Part shown: positions 24,242 through 31,153 of the stretch, in pieces
How the letters are laid out: each line of letters opens with the position of its first letter
How positions within the stretch are numbered: position 1 is the first letter of the stretch
From: Gemmatimonadota bacterium
GTDB taxonomy: Bacteria; Gemmatimonadota; Gemmatimonadetes; Gemmatimonadales; Gemmatimonadaceae
DNA: 57,027 bases
Direction of reading: 5' to 3'
NCBI GenBank assembly: GCA_025360995.1
Contig: JANYBD010000268.1
Coordinates: 1-57,027, forward strand
Made by a program: the position numbers and the translations under genes
Notes under the pieces: model-generated
Seen by the model: the letters and a program-made list of their open reading frames with translations, nothing else
Database searches by the model: none
Told to the model about the DNA's origin: nothing

Positions 24242-25123
24242 GTGACCGGCAAGCGACGACACGTCATCAGCACACCGGGAGAACAGCGTGATCCACTGAT
24301 GCGCTCTTCTGTCGGATTGGCGACCTCAGTGGTTGTACACGTTGTGCTGGTACTGTCGCTCGTCCGATTATTTCTGGTACCGAACAGTTGGCTGTCGCGA
24401 CTTGCGGAGAAGTCGCCGCCGATTGAGCACATCGGAGTGATCACGCTTCCTTCGAGCGACACACCGCACCCACTGCCGCCGAAATCGGGCGGAGACAATC
24501 GACCGGATCGTGCAAATCCAACACCGGCGCCACCGCAAATCGTTGCGCCGACGAACGTGCCGACCGTGATCGCACCGCCGTCAAAGGAAACCGTTGCACC
24601 GCGTGTGGAATCGGGCACGGGGCCGCTGATCGGGGGAGGAGGGCCAACTCGTGGCGTTAGTCCTTTCTATTCCGATCCGCGACTGTGGGTATTGCCCGGT
24701 CCGGTCGTATCGGCTCCGCTCACGCCGAAGCAGCGCATTGACAGTGTCATCGCGACGAATTTCGGAGCGCTGCAAGATTCAATCGACGCCATCCCCAAGG
24801 AGCGCGCGCCAGGCGACTGGACGATAAAAAAAGGCGGCAAGACGTACGGCATTGATCCGCGATACATCCACCTCGGCAACATCTCCATTCCGACGGCGCT
24901 CCTCGCGTTGCTCCCAATTAACATGACGAGCAATCCGACGACCTATCAGAAAAATCAACAGCTCGGGTTGGTGCGCCGGGAAATTCAGGAACAAGCAGCG
25001 CGGATGGGGCGCGACGACGATTTCAAGGCAGCAGTCAAGGCACTACGCGAACGCAAAGACAAGGAGCGGAGCGACAAAAAAGCCGCGGACATTCCGACTA
25101 TCGTACCGCCCGCCCGGCTTTAG
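24242..25123 (+). CDS. Membrane-anchored proline-rich protein, TonB-like N-terminus
   Basis: A 293-aa product from GTG 24242. A single membrane anchor (about residues 25-45, ATSVVVHVVLVLSLVRLFLV) follows a basic N-terminus. Then comes a Pro-rich stretch (about 60-125) and a 'PLTPKQRIDSVIATNFGALQ' helical part, ending in a charged Lys/Arg/Asp-rich tail. The anchor plus Pro-rich spacer resembles TonB or TolA, but I see no TonB C-terminal domain. The stop overlaps the convergent stop of the LexA-like gene by three bases. Function unknown. Confidence 0.75.
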   Translation: MTGKRRHVISTPGEQRDPLMRSSVGLATSVVVHVVLVLSLVRLFLVPNSWLSRLAEKSPPIEHIGVITLPSSDTPHPLPPKSGGDNRPDRANPTPAPPQIVAPTNVPTVIAPPSKETVAPRVESGTGPLIGGGGPTRGVSPFYSDPRLWVLPGPVVSAPLTPKQRIDSVIATNFGALQDSIDAIPKERAPGDWTIKKGGKTYGIDPRYIHLGNISIPTALLALLPINMTSNPTTYQKNQQLGLVRREIQEQAARMGRDDDFKAAVKALRERKDKERSDKKAADIPTIVPPARL

Positions 25124-25737
25124 CTATTGGTCTCGCGGGGTGTCGACCGCACAACGCCCGCCAACACACCCAGTACGACATAGTCATCGCCGGCGCCGAG
25201 TTCGACGTCGTTTCCTGTTCCCGGGGCGGTCAGTATCAGCGTAGAACCCTGCCGCTGCATCGTGCGGACCATCGCGACGTTCGCGACTCGTACAACGACA
25301 ACGTCGCCATCTTTGGCGCGCTGAGACGGATGGACGATCACAAGATCGCCAAGCCGAACGCCGTGGGCGGGGGCGTCTTCGTGCAACGCCCGCACGAGGA
25401 CGGCATCGTCGCTTGGTGTGAGCCGACGGTCGAGTGTGACGTAATCTTCGGCCTCGAGCTCGGCGCGGCCGGCTTCGAGATGTAGGACGGGCACCGGGAT
25501 CGTGCCGGCACCACCAGCGAATCCCACGAGTGTTACACCGCGCGACCGGCCCGGTTCGCGTTCGACATAGCCCTTCCGTTCGAGTGCGGCAAGCACATCG
25601 GCCACACTCTTGGTGCTGGGAATCTTGAACTGCGCCGCAATGTCACGCACACTCGGCTGAAACGTATGCTCCGAGAGAAAATCGAGCAGGAAGTGATATA
25701 CCTGTTGCTCGATAGGCGTGAGCGGCGCTCTGGTCAT
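25120..25737 (-). CDS. LexA-like repressor lacking the autoproteolytic dyad
   Basis: A 205-aa protein starting at ATG 25737, overlapping the gltX stop by four bases. Residues 5-72 form a LexA winged helix (PSVRDIAAQF, then SVADVLAALERKGYVERE). Residues 78-200 align with the LexA S24 domain, and the cleavage-site pair A89-G90 is kept. The catalytic Ser, expected in an S-M-x2-xGI context, is D121 (RALHEDAPAHGVRLGDL). The general-base Lys is R158 (VAMVRTMQRQG). It should therefore bind DNA as a dimer but not self-cleave with RecA. It may be a non-SOS regulator or a LexA relative with another trigger. I leave the symbol blank for that reason. Confidence 0.88.
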   Translation of the reverse strand: MTRAPLTPIEQQVYHFLLDFLSEHTFQPSVRDIAAQFKIPSTKSVADVLAALERKGYVEREPGRSRGVTLVGFAGGAGTIPVPVLHLEAGRAELEAEDYVTLDRRLTPSDDAVLVRALHEDAPAHGVRLGDLVIVHPSQRAKDGDVVVVRVANVAMVRTMQRQGSTLILTAPGTGNDVELGAGDDYVVLGVLAGVVRSTPRETNS

Positions 25738-27203
25738 GCGGGTGGCCCCTGCGCGAGCCATTGCAGTGCGCCGTCGATATTTTGGAGTGTAACGACTTTG
25801 CCGAGTCGGAATATTGTGTGGGTGACGCTGATGCCGACGCTTTTCCCGGTAACGGCAACGCGAATCATTTGAAAAAGCGGTGAAGTGCCGACGCCGCGCT
25901 CTGTGGCGAGGGTCTTGAGCGCCGTCTCGATGGCTTTGTCTTCCCACGGCTCGAGTGTCGCCAGCCGGTCGCGCGATGCACGTATCAAATCGGCAGCAAC
26001 GGCGCGATCGGGCCAGTTCTTCTTTGCCGATTCTGCGTCGATCGTCACAACGTGACCAGGAAAAAAGAGTTCGGTGAGTCCCACCAACTGGTCTGTCGTG
26101 CGTGCGCGCTCTTTACAATCGTCGAGCACACCAACAAACCAGGGCTTGACCTCCTCTACGGAGTCGAGCGATGCAAAGAGTCCGGCCCGCACGAATGCCG
26201 GTGCAACGGCATTGACCAGATCGTCGCCGGTGAGTCGCGACAGATGCTGGCCGTTCATCCATTCGAGTTTTTTTGTGTCGAATACGGCCGCCTTGCGCAA
26301 CAAACCCTTTTCGGAAAAGAGTTCGAGCATCTCCGGCATCGTCATCACTTCGCGGTCACCGCCCGGACTCCAGCCCATCAGGGCGAGGAAGTTGTTCATT
26401 GCCTGTGGCAGGATTCCCTGATGCTCATAGTCGGCGACGGCGGTGGCGCCGTGCCGTTTCGAGAGCTTCTTGCCGTCCATGCCGTGGATCATCGGGAAAT
26501 GTGCGAAACGCGGCAGCGCGGCGCCGAGTGCGTGATAGAGCAGAATCTGCTTGGGCGTGTTGGAGATATGATCGTCACCACGCATCACGTGCGAAATGCG
26601 CATCGCGATGTCGTCCGAGACAACCGCCAGATTGTAAATCGGTGTGGCGTCGGAACGCAGGATGACGAAATCCTCGATGTCTTTGTCGGGAAAGCTGATC
26701 GTATCGTGGACAATGTCGTCCCACGAGATCGTGCCCTCAGGGACGCGAAAGCGGACGGTAAACGGCATGCCGTCGGCGACGCGGCGGCTGATGTCTTCGG
26801 GGGCGAGTCGGTCGCATCGCCGATCGTATTTGAATGCCGTCTTGCGCGCGTCGGCTTCTTTGCGGCGCTCGTCGAGTTCAGCGGCGGTGCAGAAGCAACG
26901 ATAGGCGAGTCCGCGGTCGAGCAGTGACCGGGCGTCGGACTGATGGCGGGCGAGATGCTCCGGAGACCCTTGATAGACGACGGTTTCGTCCCAGTGGAGA
27001 CCAAGCCAGTTGAGGCCATCAAAAATGGCCCGGGTCGATTCGTCGGTGCTACGGGCTTTATCGGTGTCTTCTATACGCAACAGGAAAACGCCGCCAAGTT
27101 GGCGGGCGTACAGCCAATTGAACAATGCGGTGCGTGCGCCGCCGACATGCAGGTAGCCGGTAGGCGACGGGGCGAAGCGCACACGAATCTCTGGAGCGGT
27201 CAT
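25734..27203 (-). CDS. gltX: Glutamate--tRNA ligase
   Basis: A 489-aa class I synthetase charging tRNA-Glu. The HIGH-type motif is RFAPSPTGYLHVGGARTAL and the KMSKS-type motif is KKLSKRHGATAV. The region between contains the catalytic-domain stretches GLNWLGLHWDE and VMRGDDHISNTPKQI. A helical anticodon-binding domain follows. It is translationally coupled to the downstream LexA-like gene. The fragment LAEY..GV found in GlnRS is absent, so it may be discriminating or non-discriminating; no gatCAB genes are in the window to decide. Confidence 0.97.
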   Translation of the reverse strand: MTAPEIRVRFAPSPTGYLHVGGARTALFNWLYARQLGGVFLLRIEDTDKARSTDESTRAIFDGLNWLGLHWDETVVYQGSPEHLARHQSDARSLLDRGLAYRCFCTAAELDERRKEADARKTAFKYDRRCDRLAPEDISRRVADGMPFTVRFRVPEGTISWDDIVHDTISFPDKDIEDFVILRSDATPIYNLAVVSDDIAMRISHVMRGDDHISNTPKQILLYHALGAALPRFAHFPMIHGMDGKKLSKRHGATAVADYEHQGILPQAMNNFLALMGWSPGGDREVMTMPEMLELFSEKGLLRKAAVFDTKKLEWMNGQHLSRLTGDDLVNAVAPAFVRAGLFASLDSVEEVKPWFVGVLDDCKERARTTDQLVGLTELFFPGHVVTIDAESAKKNWPDRAVAADLIRASRDRLATLEPWEDKAIETALKTLATERGVGTSPLFQMIRVAVTGKSVGISVTHTIFRLGKVVTLQNIDGALQWLAQGPPA

Positions 27204-27300
27204 GTTCTTGCGGCGGGGCCGGAGAATCTAAAATGCGGAGCGGGTCCGGCGGAGTATGACGTCCGACGAACCCGCGGTGCAAGGATGAACAACAAACAAA

Positions 27301-27391
27301 CGGAGCGAGAGGGATTCGAACCCTCGATACAGGCGTAAACCCGTATGCCGGTTTAGCAAACCGGTGCCTTCAGCCTCTCGGCCATCGCTCC
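27301..27391 (-). tRNA. tRNA-Ser (anticodon GCU)
   Basis: A class II tRNA of 91 bases on the minus strand. The acceptor is GGAGCGA/TCGCTCC and the anticodon stem CCGGTTTGCTAAACCGG carries GCT. A long variable arm (GCATACGGGTTTACGCC region) and T arm GAGGG-TTCGAAT-CCCTC complete the fold. No encoded CCA. It is 63 bases from the second tRNA-Ser. Confidence 0.96.
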
Positions 27392-27454
27392 TCAAGTACA
27401 ACGCGGTGCTTTTCATGCCTCCGTCACACGCGTAACGCGAGCGCGGCGGCGGAG

Positions 27455-27539
27455 CGGAGAGCACAGGACTCGAACCTGTAAGCGGCTTTCACCGCGGCGG
27501 TTTTCAAGACCGCTGCCTTACCATTCGGCGCAGCTCTCC
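27455..27539 (-). tRNA. tRNA-Ser (anticodon UGA)
   Basis: A class II tRNA of 85 bases on the minus strand. The acceptor is GGAGAGC/GCTCTCC, the anticodon stem GCGGT/ACCGC has loop CTTGAAA (anticodon TGA), the long variable arm CGCGGTGAAAGCCGC follows, and the T arm is ACAGG-TTCGAGT-CCTGT. It lies between the prepilin gene and the other tRNA-Ser and may be cotranscribed with both. Confidence 0.96.
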
Positions 27540-27591
27540 AAGAGGTCGAAATGTCGCCGGACGGGGCCGTGGACGCAACGGCTCCAGCGGA

Positions 27592-28071
27592 TTATGGCCG
27601 TAGTTTTCGGCCCCATAGCAGAAAATAGACGGCGTTGCCGCTGACATAAGTGGCATTGCCTCCCATCGCCGCCAGTACGGTAGTCCGGAGGGCCGCATCA
27701 GTTGTGCGCACCCCAATCGCCATCAGGGAATTATCGGTGCCGTTTATCGGATTGTTGCCGCTCATCCCGTTGAGCAGCCATACATAGCTCGTCGTGGCGG
27801 ACGGTTGAAACTTAAAACCTTTGGGCAGGTAGGGAACCAGGACGGCGGGCATTGTGCCGGCGGCCGTGTTGGGCGGCCAAAGTTGGATGTCGGCATTGTA
27901 ATGAAATGCCGCGTCGCGCACCGTGACGAGTTCCGACACAATTGCGGTAGCTTGAGTACGGCGTCTCACCGCTTCGAATTTAGGGATAGCGATCCTCGCC
28001 AGGATCCCGATGATACTGACCACAATCAACAATTCGATGAGCGTCAGGCCGGAGCGTCGCCGCGTCATCAC
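27592..28071 (-). CDS. Type IV pilin-like / pseudopilin (GspG-like) prepilin
   Basis: A 159-aa protein with a short basic leader and the class III prepilin cleavage site RRRSG-LTLIELLIVV, including Glu at +5 of the mature protein. The hydrophobic helix continues SIIGILARIAIPKFEAVRRR. The globular part (ATAIVSELVTVRDAAFHY...) is short, as in pseudopilins. Four-base overlap with the pilin-like membrane protein upstream, which follows the GspE-type ATPase, indicates one operon for a type II secretion or type IV pilus-like machine. Prepilin peptidase, secretin and platform genes are not in the window. Confidence 0.9.
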   Translation of the reverse strand: MMTRRRSGLTLIELLIVVSIIGILARIAIPKFEAVRRRTQATAIVSELVTVRDAAFHYNADIQLWPPNTAAGTMPAVLVPYLPKGFKFQPSATTSYVWLLNGMSGNNPINGTDNSLMAIGVRTTDAALRTTVLAAMGGNATYVSGNAVYFLLWGRKLRP

Positions 28072-28556
28072 GGCGTATGCTCGAGCGCCGAGAATTCGGC
28101 CAAGGGCGTGGTCGATTTGTATATCAGCGTGACACCGTTATCGGCGCCGGTGAGCATATAAGTGCTACCATCGAGTTGTTCATAGCGAACCGTTTGCGAA
28201 GGTGCCCCGGCCGCCTCGAGCGATGCGGGCAGACTGCCCTTCGCCAAACGGAAATCATTGATCTGCGTGGCCAAGGCACTTACCGTCATTCGCAGGTCGT
28301 CTTCGGTGCGGGCCGGGTTGCGCGGATCGCGGGTGTTCGGAGGTGGCGGCGGAAAAATCACCCACAGTGCAACGGTTATCACCGGCAACAACACGGCAAT
28401 GACATTTTTCCACTGCGATTGCGGTGCGGGCCGGCGCCGGGCAGCAGTCGACTCTTCGAGAATATCGCCGGCGACTTTAGAAGTGGCCTGTGCTACCGCG
28501 GCGAGTACATCGTCCGCCGGTTTTCCCATAGGATCGATCGGCCTGCGCTCGGTCAT
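28068..28556 (-). CDS. Single-span membrane protein with pilin-like periplasmic part
   Basis: A 162-aa protein starting at ATG 28556, one base after the ATPase stop. Residues 1-48 are hydrophilic, one membrane helix lies near 50-68 (NVIAVLLPVITVALWVIF), then PPPPPNTRDP. The periplasmic segment DLRMTVSALATQINDFRLAKGSLPASL resembles the first helix and loop of pseudopilins ('INDFR..KG.LP.SL'). It overlaps the prepilin gene by four bases. It is probably a minor component of the same pilus or secretion apparatus. I do not recognise a named family. Confidence 0.75.
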   Translation of the reverse strand: MTERRPIDPMGKPADDVLAAVAQATSKVAGDILEESTAARRRPAPQSQWKNVIAVLLPVITVALWVIFPPPPPNTRDPRNPARTEDDLRMTVSALATQINDFRLAKGSLPASLEAAGAPSQTVRYEQLDGSTYMLTGADNGVTLIYKSTTPLAEFSALEHTP

Positions 28557-28557
28557 A

Positions 28558-30654
28558 TCATCGCTGACCGGCGCGACGCAGCACGGCGCGTACGCGCGCG
28601 GTGAACCGGACCGGATCGATCGGCTTCCGCAAATAGTCATCAGCGCCTTCATCCATCAGATCCGATTCGAGGCTCTCGTCCTCGCTGCCGGTGAGAATAA
28701 TTACGGGCACACGTTGCGTGGCCGGCGTGGCGCGAAGCCGCTTCAATACCTCTCGTCCGTCAATAATCGGAAGCCCAAGATCGAGAATGATCAGTTCCGC
28801 CGGATGCTGATTTGCCAACGACAGCGCTGCAGCGCCGTCCACCGCCGGAGTGACAGCGAAGCCTTCTTTTTCCAGAATCGCCGTGGCGACGCCTCGGATG
28901 ACCGGGTCGTCGTCCACAAGCAGCACACTCGGCTTGGCCGTCACCGGTGCAAAATCGGTAAAGCCGATCACCCGTTCGGCCTCCTCGAGCGTCGTGGCAC
29001 CAGACGCCACGGCATCCAGTACTACCTCAGAAAGCAGGCGCATCCCTTCGGACTTGGCCCGCTTGAGAATTTCCGGGATCGGTTCGTCGGTGGCGATCAT
29101 CGCATCGATTGCCGCGGAAACGACAAACACTTCGGCTATCGCCATGCGTCCGTAGTAGCCCGACCCGCCGCACCTATCGCACCCCACGATCCGTTTGGTG
29201 GGGCGAGTACCGGTGAGCGTGGTGAGTCGCAGTTCTTCCGCGGTCAGTGGCTCGGTCGCCGGCACCGCGCACTGCTCACACACGCGACGCACCAGTCGCT
29301 GGGCAACCACGCCGCGCAACGATGAGGCAATTGTTGCGCGATCGAGACCGAGGTCGGCCATGCGGGCGATCACACCGATCGCGTCGTTCGTGTGCAGCGT
29401 CGATAACACCAAATGGCCGGTGAGCGCTGCTTGGGCCGCTGTCTGCGCTGTTTCGGCATCGCGGATCTCGCCGACAAAAACGATGTCTGGATCCTGGCGC
29501 AACACGGCGCGGAGCGTGCTCGCAAAGGTGACGCCGCGTTTCGTTTCGACCTGAATCTGGGTAATGCCGCTCACTTCGTATTCGACCGGATCTTCGATCG
29601 TAACGATGTTCACTTGCCCGTCGGCCAGCTCCATGATGGCCCCATACAGCGTCGTCGTTTTGCCGGACCCAGTCGGGCCTGTGAGCAACACGATCCCATC
29701 GCGATGGGCAATCAGCGTCTCAATCCGCGCGAGTTCCTGCGCCGGGAGTCCGACCTGACCGAGTTTTCTCGTACTCGCCGTGTCGAGAATACGGATAACA
29801 GCTTTCTCACTATCGCGCGTCGGAACCGTCGATAGACGGAGGTCAACGGTCTTGCCGTCCGGAAGGTGAATGCGCGCCCGGCCGTCTTGTGGTCGCATCC
29901 GGTCGGCGATGTCGAGGCCGCCCATAACTTTAATGCGCGATACGACCCGGTTGAATACGGGCATCGGCAGCTGCAGGTATTCGCGCATCACCCCGTCCAC
30001 ACGGAACCGGACCACACCGTTTTGACGGCCCGGCTCGATGTGAATGTCGCTGGCGCGTCCTTGCACGCCGTCACGTAGTATCAGGTTCGCAAGGCTGATG
30101 ACCGGGGTCGCCGCCACATCTTCGGCGCGCACAGACTCCGGTGCGTTCCGTTCAGCGACGCGCACGGCATTTTCGAGATCGGAGCCGGCGGCCTTCAAGA
30201 GCGACGCGGCGGCATTGGCCGGAGCGTAGCCGGCTTCGATCGATGTGATAATCGCGCTAGGCGAGCCAATCTCGAAAATCACATTGCGCCCGGATGCAAA
30301 ACCGGCTGCTTGCTCGGCGTTAAGATCGTTGGGATCCGCGGTCGCGACAAAAATTGACCGGTAGTCTTCTCGCAACGGAAAAATGTTATGCTTTCGGGCT
30401 ACGCGCTCGGGAACGAGTTTCGTGGTCTGTGATTCGACCAATTCCCAGCGGACCGTGCCGAGACGGTTGGTCCGGGCGATCTCCTGTGCTAGCTGATCTT
30501 CGGTGATACCGCACCCGGTGACGACGGCGGCCCAGGCTTCGGCAATGCCGACGCCCTGTGGAATCTTCAGATCATTGGCATTGGGCCATGCTGCACGCTT
30601 CGCGAGTCGTGCGCACCAATGTTCACCGGTGGCGCGGGGTTGGTCGTCGGCCAT
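28558..30654 (-). CDS. GspE/PilB-type secretion ATPase fused to a response-regulator receiver
   Basis: A 698-aa protein. Residues ~30-150 are an MshEN-like N-terminal domain. The hexameric ATPase core has DIHIEPGRQNGVVRFRVDG, Walker A GPTGSGKT (326-333), an Asp box, a Walker B (VFVGEIRDAET) and a His box (LSTLHTND). A four-Cys zinc site follows (C459, C462, C492, C495). From about 574 to the end is a complete CheY-like receiver: acidic pocket D581-D583, phospho-acceptor D625 (IILDLGLP), T655 and K677 (YLRKPID). The domain order is N-terminal domain - ATPase - REC. The usual PilB/GspE ends at about residue 560. Phosphorylation could gate assembly; an Hpt gene sits divergently 71 bases away. 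Confidence 0.93.
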   Translation of the reverse strand: MADDQPRATGEHWCARLAKRAAWPNANDLKIPQGVGIAEAWAAVVTGCGITEDQLAQEIARTNRLGTVRWELVESQTTKLVPERVARKHNIFPLREDYRSIFVATADPNDLNAEQAAGFASGRNVIFEIGSPSAIITSIEAGYAPANAAASLLKAAGSDLENAVRVAERNAPESVRAEDVAATPVISLANLILRDGVQGRASDIHIEPGRQNGVVRFRVDGVMREYLQLPMPVFNRVVSRIKVMGGLDIADRMRPQDGRARIHLPDGKTVDLRLSTVPTRDSEKAVIRILDTASTRKLGQVGLPAQELARIETLIAHRDGIVLLTGPTGSGKTTTLYGAIMELADGQVNIVTIEDPVEYEVSGITQIQVETKRGVTFASTLRAVLRQDPDIVFVGEIRDAETAQTAAQAALTGHLVLSTLHTNDAIGVIARMADLGLDRATIASSLRGVVAQRLVRRVCEQCAVPATEPLTAEELRLTTLTGTRPTKRIVGCDRCGGSGYYGRMAIAEVFVVSAAIDAMIATDEPIPEILKRAKSEGMRLLSEVVLDAVASGATTLEEAERVIGFTDFAPVTAKPSVLLVDDDPVIRGVATAILEKEGFAVTPAVDGAAALSLANQHPAELIILDLGLPIIDGREVLKRLRATPATQRVPVIILTGSEDESLESDLMDEGADDYLRKPIDPVRFTARVRAVLRRAGQR

Positions 30655-30725
30655 AAGTTATTAACCTAGTGCCGGACATTTTTTGCGGCGAGTCTCCGCC
30701 CAAAGTTTTTTTGAGGATTCATTGA

Positions 30726-31079
30726 ATGCACCCCCCCGAAGACGCCAAGCCGGCCCTCGACATGCTGCGCAGCTTAGGCGGCGATGAAATGCTGGCGATG
30801 ATGATGCAGACTTTTATCCAGTTCGCCGAGGAGCGGATGGCCAAGCTCGTCGAGGAATCCGAGCATGGCCGCATCAGCGAAGTGGCTGGCATTGCGCACT
30901 CGCTGAAATCCAGCGCCCGTCAACTGGGCGCGAACGCCCTCGGTGATGCGTGCGCGATTACCGAGACGGCGGGCCGGGCGGACGACACGGTGGCCGCCCA
31001 AGCAGGCGTGAAAGATATTCAGCGTGAGTATGCGGCAGCGAAGCCGTGGTTAGACGCTTTGGCCAAGGGTACGGCATAA
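30726..31079 (+). CDS. Hpt domain protein
   Basis: A 117-aa single-domain histidine phosphotransfer protein. The helix carrying the phospho-His reads IAHSLKSSARQLGA (H58), the canonical H-x-x-K-S-S/G pattern. Length and helical content fit a four-helix bundle with no other domain. GAGG lies 8-9 bases before the ATG. It diverges from the GspE-REC gene across 71 bases and is followed by a strong hairpin terminator, so it is a one-gene transcript. A phosphorelay partnership with the receiver of the neighbour is inferred from position. Confidence 0.9.
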   Translation: MHPPEDAKPALDMLRSLGGDEMLAMMMQTFIQFAEERMAKLVEESEHGRISEVAGIAHSLKSSARQLGANALGDACAITETAGRADDTVAAQAGVKDIQREYAAAKPWLDALAKGTA

Positions 31080-31097
31080 ACGCTCGCGCTTCAGTGC

Positions 31098-31134
31098 AAA
31101 AAGCGCCGCGCTGATTTTCAGCGCGGCGCTTTTA
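31098..31134. terminator. Bidirectional intrinsic terminator
   Basis: AAAAGCGCCGCGCTG - ATTTT - CAGCGCGGCGCTTTT: a perfect 15-bp stem, GC-rich at its heart, with an A-run on one side and a T-run on the other. It lies 18 bases after the Hpt stop and 20 bases before the stop of the convergent DUF2723 gene, so it can serve both strands. Confidence 0.9.
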
Positions 31135-31153
31135 GTACCATCAAGTAGGACTG

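Noticed and set aside
25738-25947. 70-residue N-terminal extension of the LexA-like frame
   Set aside because: It overlaps gltX in another frame, is Arg-rich shadow sequence, and the LexA winged helix starts at ATG 25737.
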